Shown here one piece after another: positions 33,108-42,168 of a DNA stretch of 64,000 bases. The notes below the pieces were generated by a model. It saw nothing but the letters and a program-made list of their open reading frames with translations, was not told where the DNA came from and did not search any database. The stretch lies in the NCBI GenBank assembly GCA_964427505.1, contig CAYRUO010000006.1, positions 1 through 64,000 of the forward strand. The letters run 5' to 3'. How positions within the stretch are numbered: position 1 is the first letter of the stretch; every line of letters begins with the position of its first letter. Origin of the DNA: Thermanaerothrix sp034436175. GTDB taxonomy: Bacteria > Chloroflexota > Anaerolineae > Anaerolineales > Anaerolineaceae. The position numbers were made by a program, and so were the translations under genes.

Positions 33108-33143
33108 GTTTGCAATGAAAGATTTCGTTGAGGAGTTGGAACA

Positions 33144-35921
33144 ATGAGCATGGAAGAAAAAGCCTGGTATCGGTTATCACCTCATGAGGTTGCGGAGCAT
33201 CTCAACACCGATATGCATCATGGCTTAAGCCGCGAAGAGGCTCAACGTCGCCTTGCCGAGGTGGGACCGAATGAGTTAGTTGAGCGGGGAATGAAGAGCC
33301 CCTGGCGGATTTTGTGGGAACAACTCACCGGCATCATGGTGGTGATCCTAATTATCTCAGCCGTCATTTCGGTATTTTTGCACGAGTACACGGATGCTTT
33401 GGTGATCCTCGTCATTGTAGTCTTGAATGCCCTTTTGGGTTTTACGCAGGAATACCAGGCGGAGAAGGCTATGGCCGCCTTGAAGAAAATGGCGGTGCCC
33501 AAGGTTAAGGTGCGCCGTTCGGGTCACCTGGTTGAAATCTCTGCCCGCGAATTGGTGCCCGGCGATGTGATTCAATTAGAGGCCGGGGATGCTGTGCCGG
33601 CGGACGCGCGGCTGATCGAGGCGGTGAATCTCCGGGTTCAGGAGGCGGTATTAACTGGCGAATCGGAGCCGGTGGAAAAGCAGGTAGAACCGATTAACGC
33701 GGAGCACTTGCCGGTCGCCGATCAGCGCAATATGGTGTTCATGGGCACTGTGGTGACCTATGGACGGGGTCTGGCGCTGGTTGTCCGAACCGGGATGCGC
33801 ACCGAACTGGGTAAAATCGCCGACATGATCCAATCCGTTGGGCAAGAGCCGACCCCCTTGCAGAAGCGTTTGGAACAATTGGGGCGTGGCTTGGCGCTGG
33901 CGGCTTTGGGTATTGTGGCGGTTGTGTTTGTCTTGGGGGTATTGCGAGGTGAGTCCGTTCGGGTCATGTTCCAAACGGCTATCAGCATGGCTGTTGCCGC
34001 TGTCCCGGAGGGGTTGCCGGCAGTGGTTACGATTGCCTTAGCGCTAGGGGCTCAGCGTATGCTTAAGCGTAATGCCCTGATCCGTAAGTTGCCCGCGGTG
34101 GAGACTCTGGGTTCGGTTACCGTCATTTGCTCGGATAAAACGGGCACGCTAACCGAAAATCGCATGACGGTAACGGTGATTGACGTTGCCGGGCACCGCG
34201 TGGATTTTCAGGAAGAGGTGAACTATTACCAGCCTGAGTCTGATCTTCATCCTCACCCTCTCTTAACCGGCCAGCCTTCGGTGGCGCTGATGTTATTGGG
34301 AGGCGCCCTGTGTAATGATGCTACGCTAGAACCTGCCGAAGAAGGTGGACGCCATGGGTTCGCGGCGGTGGGTGATCCTACGGAGGGGGCATTGGTTATT
34401 GCGGCGGCTCAGGCCAAACTGCTCAAACAGGATTTGGAATCACTGTTCCCCCGGGTGCAAGAGTGGCCGTTTGATTCAGAACGCAAGCGGATGAGCACTT
34501 TACACCGCGTTCGTCAGGATGAAGCGTGGCCCGCAGAGTTATCGGTTGTGCGCGATCGTCTCTCACAATTGTGGGAGCGCCCGGTTGAATTTCTCATGTT
34601 TACCAAAGGGGCAGTGGATTCTTTGTTGGAGGTGTGTGATCGCGTTTGGGTCAATAACCAAATCCAGCCCCTCGATGAAACCTGGCGGGAGCGGATTGTG
34701 CGCGCCAATAACACGATGGCGCAGAGTGGAATGCGTGTTTTGGGGGTTGCGTTTCGCCCCTTCTGGGAGGGGAGTGGTGGCGACGCCCCAAGCAAGGCCG
34801 AAGAGTCCAGTTTGATCTTTGTCGGTATGTTCGGTTTGATTGACCCGGCTCGCCCTGAGGTTTTCCAAGCCGTGCAGGTGGCAAAAACGGCCGGCATTCG
34901 TCCGGTGATGATCACCGGAGATCACCCCCTGACAGCCCTGCATATTGCCCGAACGTTGCGCATCGCTGAGGACGGTCGGGTTATGACCGGACGGGAACTG
35001 GCACAACTCTCGGTGGCCGAATTGGAACAGCAGGTCGAAGATATCCCGGTGTTTGCCCGGGTTTCCCCTGAGCACAAATTAAAGATCGTGGAAGCCCTGC
35101 AGAATCGCGGTCACATTGTGGCCATGACCGGTGATGGCGTCAACGATGCGCCGGCGCTTAAGAAGGCCGATATTGGCGTAGCCATGGGTATCACTGGTAC
35201 CGATGTATCCAAAGAGGCGGCGGATATGGTGCTGTTGGATGATAACTTTGCCACCATTGTGGCTGCGGTAGAAGAAGGTCGGCGCATCTACGACAATATC
35301 CGCAAATTCATCAAATATACGTTGACCTCTAACATGGGTGAAATCATGGCAATGCTGTTAGGGCCATTTGCGGGGCTTTCACTCCCCCTTACGCCGCTGC
35401 AGATCTTATGGATTAACCTCGTGACAGATGGTTTGCCTGGTTTGGCCTTGACCGTCGAGCCGGCAGAGCGCGATGTCATGCGGCGCAAGCCCTTCTCGCC
35501 CAAAGAAAACATCTTTGGGCGCGGCTTGGCAACCAGTGTTTTGCTGATCGGGGTTGAAATGGGTGTAACCTCGCTTTTGGCGGGCCTGTGGGCACTATAC
35601 ACCGGACGCACCGAGACCTGGCAGACGATGATCTTTACCACCCTCACTCTGGCGCAAATGGGGAACGTTTTAGCCATTCGCTCGGATCGCGAACCCTTGA
35701 TTCGATTGGGAATTTTCTCTAACCCCTTGTTACTGGCGGCGGTTCTGTTGACCTTTGTGCTTCAGATGGCAGTGGTTTATGTGCCGTTTTTGCAAGATAT
35801 CTTTCGCACTCGCCCCTTGCCATTGTTAGACCTTCTGGTCAGTCTGGCTTTTAGTAGCGTTGTCTTTTTGAGCATTGAAGCGGTAAAGTGGTTACGTTTA
35901 TGGCGCTCGCAAACCCGCTAA
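33144..35921 (+). CDS. P2-type cation-transporting ATPase, probable Mn2+ (or Ca2+) exporter
   Basis: A 925-residue P-type ATPase of the SERCA-like P2A branch. It has TGES (171-174), the ion-site motif PEGLP (288-292), the phosphorylated Asp in DKTGTLT (D331), a hinge TGDGVNDAPALKKADIGVAMG and NLVTDGLPGLAL in helix M6. About ten membrane helices are expected. Members pump Ca2+ or Mn2+ out of the cytoplasm using ATP. The Mn2+ riboswitch upstream makes Mn2+ export the likeliest role. Good Shine-Dalgarno (GAGGAG) before ATG 33144. Confidence 0.93.
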   Translation: MSMEEKAWYRLSPHEVAEHLNTDMHHGLSREEAQRRLAEVGPNELVERGMKSPWRILWEQLTGIMVVILIISAVISVFLHEYTDALVILVIVVLNALLGFTQEYQAEKAMAALKKMAVPKVKVRRSGHLVEISARELVPGDVIQLEAGDAVPADARLIEAVNLRVQEAVLTGESEPVEKQVEPINAEHLPVADQRNMVFMGTVVTYGRGLALVVRTGMRTELGKIADMIQSVGQEPTPLQKRLEQLGRGLALAALGIVAVVFVLGVLRGESVRVMFQTAISMAVAAVPEGLPAVVTIALALGAQRMLKRNALIRKLPAVETLGSVTVICSDKTGTLTENRMTVTVIDVAGHRVDFQEEVNYYQPESDLHPHPLLTGQPSVALMLLGGALCNDATLEPAEEGGRHGFAAVGDPTEGALVIAAAQAKLLKQDLESLFPRVQEWPFDSERKRMSTLHRVRQDEAWPAELSVVRDRLSQLWERPVEFLMFTKGAVDSLLEVCDRVWVNNQIQPLDETWRERIVRANNTMAQSGMRVLGVAFRPFWEGSGGDAPSKAEESSLIFVGMFGLIDPARPEVFQAVQVAKTAGIRPVMITGDHPLTALHIARTLRIAEDGRVMTGRELAQLSVAELEQQVEDIPVFARVSPEHKLKIVEALQNRGHIVAMTGDGVNDAPALKKADIGVAMGITGTDVSKEAADMVLLDDNFATIVAAVEEGRRIYDNIRKFIKYTLTSNMGEIMAMLLGPFAGLSLPLTPLQILWINLVTDGLPGLALTVEPAERDVMRRKPFSPKENIFGRGLATSVLLIGVEMGVTSLLAGLWALYTGRTETWQTMIFTTLTLAQMGNVLAIRSDREPLIRLGIFSNPLLLAAVLLTFVLQMAVVYVPFLQDIFRTRPLPLLDLLVSLAFSSVVFLSIEAVKWLRLWRSQTR

Positions 35922-35946
35922 ATTAGTATTGGGGATAAACCTGCCT

Positions 35947-37242
35947 ATGGATTGGTCACTGTTTCCACTCACAACCCGCTGGGATGGGAAGAGGTTGCAA
36001 ATCGGGGATTGTCAAGTTTCAGACCTTGTAGATGTCCATGGGACACCGCTTTACCTCTATGACGCTGCAACGGTGCGAGGGCATGTTCAAGAGTTGAAGC
36101 AGTTGCTGCGTAAGTACTATTCGGGTGAGGCCGTAGTGACCTATGCCGCAAAGGCCTATTTTGCCCCCGCCCTGGCACGGCATTTAGCCGCTTGGGGTAT
36201 TGGGGTGGATGTGGTTAGCCAGGGTGAATTACAGGTAGCGTTAAGCGCTGGCTTTTCGCCTTCGGTGATTCATCTCCACGGTAATAACAAAGCCGAGGAT
36301 GAAATTGTCACTGCATTGGACGTCGGGGTTCAAGCCATTGTGGTGGATAGCCTGGATGAACTGGAATGGGTGGAGCAAATCGCACATGCCCGGCAGTGCC
36401 GGGCTCGGATATGGCTACGAATTACGCCGGGCATTGCGGCGCACACCCACCCTCATATTCAAACGGCGCATGCCCAAAGTAAGTTTGGCCTTTATCTCGA
36501 AACCGGTGAGGCGTTAGAGGCAATTCGAAAAGCCCGAGCAAGTCGCTGGTTGCATTTACGCGGTCTTCATACGCATTTGGGTTCCCAAATTTTTGAGGTT
36601 GAGCCTTATCGTGAAGCCATCGAGGCGCTGTTTGCTTTGGCAAAACAGGCGGATTATGTGCCCGAAGAACTCAGCCCGGGTGGGGGATGGGGAGTGCGTT
36701 ACCGACCGGACGATCCCCCTGACGACCCCACGCCGTGGATTCGTGCCGTAAGTGAAAGTGTAATGCAGGGGTGTGAACGATATTGCTGGCCGTTACCACG
36801 GCTGGTGATCGAGCCGGGGCGGTGGCTGATTGCTCGGGCTGGTGTGGCAATCTACCGCGTGGGCTCGCAGAAGCGGAGTGTGGACGGCGTGCAAATTATT
36901 GCCGTGGATGGGGGAATGGCCGATAACCCTCGGGTGGCGCTGTATGGGGCACGCTATACAGCCCTTCCTTTGGGATATGAGGGGTTCGCGGGAGAATATC
37001 ACCCCAGCCGTGTTGTGGGGCGTTTCTGCGAATCGGGAGATGTCCTGATCGAAGCGATTGATCTTCCCCCCTTGCGTCGTGGCGATTTGCTTGCCGTTCC
37101 CGTCGCCGGGGCCTATCATCTGAGCATGGCATCAAACTACAATATGGTCGGGCGCCCGGCGGTGCTGTGGCTGGAAGAGGGACGAACCGAGGTGCTTCAG
37201 CCGCGCGAAGATGTGTTCGGCACCCCTTGGTGGAAGGGATGA
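35947..37242 (+). CDS. lysA: Diaminopimelate decarboxylase
   Basis: A 431-residue fold-III PLP enzyme that decarboxylates meso-diaminopimelate to lysine. Key motifs are TYAAKAYFAP (Schiff-base Lys), HLHGNNKAEDE, LHTHLGSQI, LSPGGGWG and the substrate-binding CESGDVL. I start it at ATG 35947 (MDWSLFPLTTRW), since the alternative TTG at 35929 is very close to the previous stop; the Shine-Dalgarno is weak. It lies 25 nt after the ATPase gene and may be read from the same transcript. Confidence 0.93.
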   Translation: MDWSLFPLTTRWDGKRLQIGDCQVSDLVDVHGTPLYLYDAATVRGHVQELKQLLRKYYSGEAVVTYAAKAYFAPALARHLAAWGIGVDVVSQGELQVALSAGFSPSVIHLHGNNKAEDEIVTALDVGVQAIVVDSLDELEWVEQIAHARQCRARIWLRITPGIAAHTHPHIQTAHAQSKFGLYLETGEALEAIRKARASRWLHLRGLHTHLGSQIFEVEPYREAIEALFALAKQADYVPEELSPGGGWGVRYRPDDPPDDPTPWIRAVSESVMQGCERYCWPLPRLVIEPGRWLIARAGVAIYRVGSQKRSVDGVQIIAVDGGMADNPRVALYGARYTALPLGYEGFAGEYHPSRVVGRFCESGDVLIEAIDLPPLRRGDLLAVPVAGAYHLSMASNYNMVGRPAVLWLEEGRTEVLQPREDVFGTPWWKG

Positions 37243-37247
37243 ATAAA

Positions 37248-37280
37248 TCCGGGGTGGAAACCGCCCACCCCGGAACTTTT
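37248..37280 (+). terminator. Terminator between lysA and nrdJ (convergent)
   Basis: Perfect 9-bp stem (CCGGGGTGG / CCACCCCGG) with a 7-nt loop, followed by AACTTTT on the plus strand, just after the lysA stop. It may serve nrdJ on the other strand too. Confidence 0.75.
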
Positions 37281-37304
37281 GGGACTAAAGTGTATTGTCG
37301 AGGC

Positions 37305-39893
37305 TCAGCACTCACTGTAACCGCAGGCATAGCACTTGCGGCAACCTTCTTCATTAACCACTGCGGCTTGACCACACTCGGGGCACAGATCACCGAATTC
37401 CAACAAGGGTTGATTTTTGAGAATGAATTCCTCCGGCTCTGGGGCCGGCGCAGGGATGGTAGAATACGCATCGCCTGCGGACTGAGCCTTGAGCCGTTCT
37501 TCACGTTGGCGGAGATACTCATCGAGAATTTGGCCAACACCATCAGGCAGCGAACGCACTCGATTAGGTCCAAAGCCCAGCGACCGACCTCCACCAATGC
37601 CCAGCAATTGGTCCGCAGCCTCGCGCAAACGCCGCGCGGGTTCTATAGGTGAAGCCAGGCGCAAGATGTAAGAAAGCAGACGCCCAATGGCCTCGGATAC
37701 AGCGGCGGTATCCGATCCGGCCTTTGCAGTATTGACAAAGACTTCGAAAGGTTGAGCATCGCCGTTTTCGTTGATCGTAATAAATGCCTTGCCCAGCGGG
37801 GTCTGGATTGAGTAGGTAAAGCCGGGCAAGTAGCGCGGGCGCGGCTTCTTAAGGTCATGCCAGATGGGAAGTTGTTGCGGGGCTTCGGCTTTACGGGGTT
37901 CCTCGGCTTGTTTCTTCTTTTCAGCGGTTGCCAGAGTTTCCAAGACGACCTTTTCGCGCGACCCGGTCACATAGACGGTCAGTCCCTTACATCCTAATTT
38001 CCAGGCCAGCATGTAGGCAGTGGCTACGTCTTCCTCGGTGGCATGCTCGGGAAAGTTAATCGTCTTGGAAATGGAATTATCTACAAAGGCTTGTAACGTG
38101 GCTTGCATGCGCACGTGCTCTTCGGCGGTAATATCAGAAGCCACCACAAAAACATTGCGAATAGATTCGGGTACATCGGGGATATTCTGGCAAGTGCCTT
38201 CCTTAAGCACGCGCTCGAAAATCTCGCGGCGTTTCTCTTCCGAAATGCCGGCGTCGAGCAGGGCTTTTTCAAAGCGCGGGCTGACATAGGTGAGTTGTAA
38301 ATCCCTGCCGTTGTCGTTGACATGGCGGATATATGCCAAAGCGAACACCGGCTCACAGCCATAACCCTCGCATCCGGCTACGGTTGCAATCGTGCCGGTG
38401 GGAGCAATGGTGGTTTGAGCGGCATTGCGGATGCCATGCTGGCGGATTCCGTCCATAATTTCGTTCCAATCGAGTGCCGGGCGTCCCCAATCATGCCGGT
38501 ACGGGGTCAGAGGTTTAGGGGGTGTCCAGGTCGGGTTTTCCGGGTCGTAGATGCTGCCCTTGATTGCGGGGAAGGGACCACGTTCGCGAGCCAGGTCAAT
38601 GCTGGTTTTCATGGCATGGAAGCGGATGAATTCCATGACCTGAGCCGCAAATTCCTGACCCTCATCCGAGCCATAGCGCACGCCAACATGGTACATCAGA
38701 TCGGCCAACCCCATAATTCCCAAGCCAATACGGCGGGCCCGATGTGCGGCTTCTTTGAGTTGAGGGACGGCAGGAACGTAGGCATTGGCATCTACGACGT
38801 CATCCAAGAAGCGCGTGGCGGTTACGACCGATTGGCGCAAGGCTTCCCAATCTACCGTGCCATCTGGCCCACAATGTTCGTTCAGATTAATGGAACCCAA
38901 GCAGCAGTTTTCGTATGGGCCAAGCCACTGCTCACCGCAAGGATTGGTGGCTTCCAGAGGGTAGAGATGGGGAACAGGGTTAGAGCGGTTGGCAGTATCC
39001 AGGAAGAGGACGCCGGGTTCGCCGTTGTGATGGGCTTGTTTGACGATTTTGTTAAAAAGATCGCGGGCACGCACACGCCGGTAGGTTACGATTGGGACAC
39101 CAGCGGCTTCGAGTTGTTCTAAGGTGCCGCGCACCTCGCGGTAGCGGGGGGAACGCACATCAGGAAACCGCAGTTCCCATTCTTCGTCGTTTTCTACGGC
39201 GCGCATAAAAGCGTCCGTGATTCCGACAGAAATGTTAAAGTTGGTAATGGCGTTTTCATCAGTCTTGCAGGTAATGAATTCTTCGATGTCGGGGTGGTCT
39301 ACACGTAATACCCCCATGTTAGCACCGCGCCGTGTTCCTCCTTGGGCGATCTCACCAAAGGCGTGATCATAAACGCGGAGGAAACCCACCGGCCCGGTGG
39401 CTTGACCGGCTGACGATTTGACCAGTGCTCCTTTCGGGCGCAAGCGGGAGAATGAAAAACCATTGCCGCCGCCGGTTTGCTGAATGAGTGCGGCATCACG
39501 TAGCGTTTGGAAAATGCCATCGGGTTCACGTCCCATGTCGTCACTGATCGGGAGAACAAAGCAGGCTGCCAGTTGCCCTAATGGAGTACCCGCACCGGTA
39601 AATGTGGGGGAGTTGGGGAAAAATTTCTTCGAGGTCAACAGACGATAATACTCGCGTGCCACCTGCATGACATCGTTACCCCATTGCTCCTCTACTTTAG
39701 CCACATGGTAGGCAACGCGCCAGAACATTTCTTCCACAGTTTCAACCGGTTGTCCATCTTCACCCCGGCGCACGTAACGACGGATCAACACCTGGCGGGC
39801 ATTATCGGTAAGATGGACGGTTGGCAAATCCTTGGGTAGGGGAGGGGTCGGCAACAGGCCGTTTTTGGTGGGGGTGTGATTTTTGGTCATCAT
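37305..39893 (-). CDS. nrdJ: Class II (adenosylcobalamin-dependent) ribonucleotide reductase
   Basis: An 862-residue vitamin B12-dependent reductase that turns ribonucleotides into deoxyribonucleotides without oxygen. It has the segments SPTFTGAGTPLGQLAACFVL (first redox Cys), TGGGNGFSFSRLR, the active-site NPCGEQ and a C-terminal Cys-rich tail (CPECG, CRKCYACGYSEC) for re-reduction. There is no small subunit gene nearby, as expected of class II. The gene is 10 nt downstream of nrdR with a good Shine-Dalgarno (AAGGAG), forming an nrdR-nrdJ operon. Confidence 0.96.
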   Translation of the reverse strand: MMTKNHTPTKNGLLPTPPLPKDLPTVHLTDNARQVLIRRYVRRGEDGQPVETVEEMFWRVAYHVAKVEEQWGNDVMQVAREYYRLLTSKKFFPNSPTFTGAGTPLGQLAACFVLPISDDMGREPDGIFQTLRDAALIQQTGGGNGFSFSRLRPKGALVKSSAGQATGPVGFLRVYDHAFGEIAQGGTRRGANMGVLRVDHPDIEEFITCKTDENAITNFNISVGITDAFMRAVENDEEWELRFPDVRSPRYREVRGTLEQLEAAGVPIVTYRRVRARDLFNKIVKQAHHNGEPGVLFLDTANRSNPVPHLYPLEATNPCGEQWLGPYENCCLGSINLNEHCGPDGTVDWEALRQSVVTATRFLDDVVDANAYVPAVPQLKEAAHRARRIGLGIMGLADLMYHVGVRYGSDEGQEFAAQVMEFIRFHAMKTSIDLARERGPFPAIKGSIYDPENPTWTPPKPLTPYRHDWGRPALDWNEIMDGIRQHGIRNAAQTTIAPTGTIATVAGCEGYGCEPVFALAYIRHVNDNGRDLQLTYVSPRFEKALLDAGISEEKRREIFERVLKEGTCQNIPDVPESIRNVFVVASDITAEEHVRMQATLQAFVDNSISKTINFPEHATEEDVATAYMLAWKLGCKGLTVYVTGSREKVVLETLATAEKKKQAEEPRKAEAPQQLPIWHDLKKPRPRYLPGFTYSIQTPLGKAFITINENGDAQPFEVFVNTAKAGSDTAAVSEAIGRLLSYILRLASPIEPARRLREAADQLLGIGGGRSLGFGPNRVRSLPDGVGQILDEYLRQREERLKAQSAGDAYSTIPAPAPEPEEFILKNQPLLEFGDLCPECGQAAVVNEEGCRKCYACGYSEC

Positions 39894-39903
39894 GGGAACT
39901 CCT

Positions 39904-40353
39904 TCATCCTTCTAAAAGTCGGTCAATCTCTTCGCGAATCGCCCTTAAATCGTTAAGGTTAAGATAAACGATGGCATAACGGATGTAGGCGATTTGATCG
40001 AGTTCCTTTAGCCCTGCAATGACCATATCGCCAATCACGCGCGAAGGCACTTCAGCCCGTCCCATCTGCTGGAGGGATGATTCGATTTCGCCAACCAAGC
40101 GTTCGATTTCTGCCGCCGATACCGGTCGCTTGGCACAGGCGATGCGAATGCCGCGCACCAGTTTCTCACGATCAAATTCTTCCCGCGTTCCATCTTTCTT
40201 GACCACCAGCGGCGTCGCTAAGATGGGACGTTCATAGGTGCTAAAGCGTTGATGACACTTCTCACATTCGCGGCGGCGGCGGATTCCGCCGCGCTGGTCG
40301 TGTGTGGTATCCAAGACACGGGTGTATTCGTTTTGGCAGTAGGGACAGCGCAA
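39904..40353 (-). CDS. nrdR: Transcriptional repressor NrdR
   Basis: A 149-residue regulator of ribonucleotide reductase genes, made of a zinc ribbon (C3, C6, C30, C33) and an ATP-cone domain (VVKKDGTREEFDREKLVRGI). It senses ATP/dATP and binds NrdR boxes. Its start is TTG 40353, with the Shine-Dalgarno GGAGG about 10 nt upstream. Candidate NrdR boxes lie upstream, so it probably controls its own operon. Confidence 0.96.
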   Translation of the reverse strand: MRCPYCQNEYTRVLDTTHDQRGGIRRRRECEKCHQRFSTYERPILATPLVVKKDGTREEFDREKLVRGIRIACAKRPVSAAEIERLVGEIESSLQQMGRAEVPSRVIGDMVIAGLKELDQIAYIRYAIVYLNLNDLRAIREEIDRLLEG

Positions 40354-40517
40354 GGGTCAACACCTCCAAATAAAGGATCAAGAGCATCTGACGGTGTGGG
40401 GTCAATGAATATAACGATGACCGGATGCGGGATAACACAACTCACATGGTGACTTGCTCACCACCCTCTAGGGTACGGGAATCTTTTACCCATACTCGTC
40501 ATTTGAGCGAATGAGAA

Positions 40518-40564
40518 CCCCTATATATGGGGGTTCTCTAGGTTTTATGCCGTATATTTACTGG
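40518..40564 (-). promoter_or_regulatory. Pair of candidate NrdR boxes
   Basis: Two 16-bp sites, CCCCTATATATGGGGG (40518-40533) and GCCGTATATTTACTGG (40549-40564), match the known NrdR-box pattern (aCaCwAtATaTwGtGt) at about 11 and 10 positions. Their centres are 31 bp apart, three helix turns, as usual for NrdR. The second covers the predicted transcription start. The first also lies in a 9-bp inverted repeat (GAGAACCCC / GGGGTTCTC). Confidence 0.6.
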
Positions 40565-40568
40565 TGTT

Positions 40569-40597
40569 ATTTTAGCATAACTTAGCGAGTTATGCAA
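40569..40597 (-). promoter_or_regulatory. nrdR-nrdJ promoter with palindrome in the spacer
   Basis: On the minus strand TTGCAT (40592-40597), a 17-bp spacer and TAAAAT (40569-40574). A perfect inverted repeat with 8-bp arms (GCATAACT / AGTTATGC, 40575-40582 and 40588-40595) and a 5-bp centre fills the spacer and looks like another operator. Confidence 0.65.
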
Positions 40598-40753
40598 TAT
40601 GCCAAAGGCATCTGGAACCTTAAAATTCCTGATCCAGCGGAGGATGACATATGGGAGGCTCGTTGGGGGATTATCTGGCGGCTGGGGTGCAGATAGATGG
40701 AACTTTGCCCATAATTAGGGGAGAGGTTATCCCTGTATACGGGGGATAGACGA

Positions 40754-40784
40754 AGGGCTGCTCGCCGGAGGAACGAGCAGCCCT
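40754..40784 (-). terminator. Hairpin, probable terminator of the dcw operon
   Basis: Perfect 11-bp GC-rich stem (AGGGCTGCTCG / CGAGCAGCCCT) with a 9-nt loop, about 150 nt past the ftsZ stop. The T run on the minus strand is weak (TTCGTCT), so the strength is uncertain. Confidence 0.5.
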
Positions 40785-40935
40785 AGCCAAAAGGAGCGAC
40801 AAGCAGGCACAAGAAGGCAAACTGAAGTTAAGGTCTGGACAAAGACCATTCCCTTCAGCCGATGCCAGTTAATCGGCACACGTTGTTAGAAGATGAGGTG
40901 ATCAAGATCAGGCAGGGCCTGCTTGATCCGTTGGC

Positions 40936-42093
40936 TTACCGTTGAATGCGTTTCCGCAAAAATGCGGGCACGTTTAAGTCATCGGTGTTGATGACATGGG
41001 GTTGAAACTCCGTCGGCGAGGGTGGTGGGGTGGGGGTGGAAGGCCGCGGCTCAGGGCGAGCGGGTGCAGGACGGGCCGGAGCCTGACCTTCCTCAACGCG
41101 GTTTGGGCGGGGTTCCACCACCGGGGCGCGCATCGCGGGACGATCAAACCCCGTGGCAATGACCGTGATGCGGATTTCATCCCCCATATTCGGGTCAATG
41201 ACAGCCCCGAAGATGAGGTTGCAGTCGGGATGAGCCGTTTCCTTAATAATAGCGGCGGCTTGGTTGACCTCGAAGAGGGTGAGGTTCGGACCGCCCGTGA
41301 TGTTGAACAGGATACCCCGAGCGCCGTCAATGGTGATGTCGAGCAGTTGGCTGGAGATTGCCTGCTCGGCAGCCATACGGGCGCGATCTTCGCCTGAAGC
41401 GCGTCCAACGGCCATCAGGGCGGCGCCACCCTCGGACATGATGGCTTTCACATCGGCAAAGTCCAGGTTGATCAAGCCGGGTACGGTAATTAGTTCTGAA
41501 ATGCCCTGAATGCCCTGGCGTAGAACATCATCGGCGATGCGGAAGGCCTCTACAATGCCGATTTTCTTATCCACAATTTGCAGCAGCCGGTCATTGGGAA
41601 TGACGATGAGCGTGTCGGCATGCTCTTTGAGTTTGGCAATACCGGCTTCGGCAGCCTGGGCGCGCTTGCTACCTTCGAAGGCAAAGGGGCGGGTCACCAC
41701 ACCGATGGTAAGCGCACCCACCTCTTTGGCAATTTGGGCAACAACCGGCGCTGCGCCGGTGCCGGTACCTCCCCCCAAACCCGCCGTTACAAAGACCATG
41801 TCACTGCCTTTGAGGACATTGTAGAGTTCTTCTGCGGATTCCTCGGCCGCTTTACGGCCCACTTCCGGGTTTCCACCGGCACCCAGACCGCGGGTAAGTT
41901 TGTCCCCAATGCGGACACGGGTGGGGGCCTTAGAAAGCAGCAGGTCTTGGGCATCTGTGTTGACGGCAATAAACTCGATTCCGGTCAGACCTTCCTCGAT
42001 CATGCGGTCAACGGCGTTACATCCACCGCCGCCGACCCCGACGACCTTGATACGAGCAAAGGATTCGGGCAAAGGATTGTTGATTGTTTCCAT
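40936..42093 (-). CDS. ftsZ: Cell division protein FtsZ
   Basis: A 385-residue tubulin-like GTPase that forms the division ring. It has KVVGVGGGGCNAVDRM, the tubulin signature GGGTGTGAAP and the synergy loop region. After a Pro-rich linker comes the C-terminal peptide DDLNVPAFLRKR, which binds FtsA. I take ATG 42093, preceded by the Shine-Dalgarno GGAGG, rather than the longer frame from 42162. It is the last gene of the dcw cluster. Confidence 0.98.
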   Translation of the reverse strand: METINNPLPESFARIKVVGVGGGGCNAVDRMIEEGLTGIEFIAVNTDAQDLLLSKAPTRVRIGDKLTRGLGAGGNPEVGRKAAEESAEELYNVLKGSDMVFVTAGLGGGTGTGAAPVVAQIAKEVGALTIGVVTRPFAFEGSKRAQAAEAGIAKLKEHADTLIVIPNDRLLQIVDKKIGIVEAFRIADDVLRQGIQGISELITVPGLINLDFADVKAIMSEGGAALMAVGRASGEDRARMAAEQAISSQLLDITIDGARGILFNITGGPNLTLFEVNQAAAIIKETAHPDCNLIFGAVIDPNMGDEIRITVIATGFDRPAMRAPVVEPRPNRVEEGQAPARPAPARPEPRPSTPTPPPSPTEFQPHVINTDDLNVPAFLRKRIQR

Positions 42094-42168
42094 GGTTGTT
42101 TCCTCCGGTGACTTAATGGTTTTGGCCTGTTGAATATTAGGGTTGTCGCTCCTTGGATTCACAGGTTT

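Larger units (their letters stand above)
40354..40935. other. Intergenic region between ftsZ and nrdR (no gene)
   Basis: A 582-nt stretch without a convincing gene; small reading frames here have no Shine-Dalgarno or family features. It holds the nrdR leader (about 209 nt, with several small hairpins such as GGTGA/TCACC), the nrdR promoter with candidate operators, and the hairpins after ftsZ (including 40901-40932, just beyond the ftsZ stop). No cobalamin riboswitch signature was seen. Confidence 0.7.

Noticed and set aside
34563..35075. 170-codon open frame opposite the P-type ATPase gene
   Set aside because: Antisense shadow over the conserved hinge-domain coding sequence.
38322..39122. 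266-codon open frame opposite nrdJ
   Set aside because: Antisense shadow of the reductase gene; the predicted peptide has no recognisable features.
40218..40452. Small open frames on both strands overlapping the nrdR start
   Set aside because: They overlap nrdR and its leader, have no Shine-Dalgarno and encode low-complexity peptides.
40354..40560. Possible cobalamin riboswitch in the nrdR-nrdJ leader
   Set aside because: No B12-box or other cobalamin aptamer signature could be found; only small simple hairpins are present.
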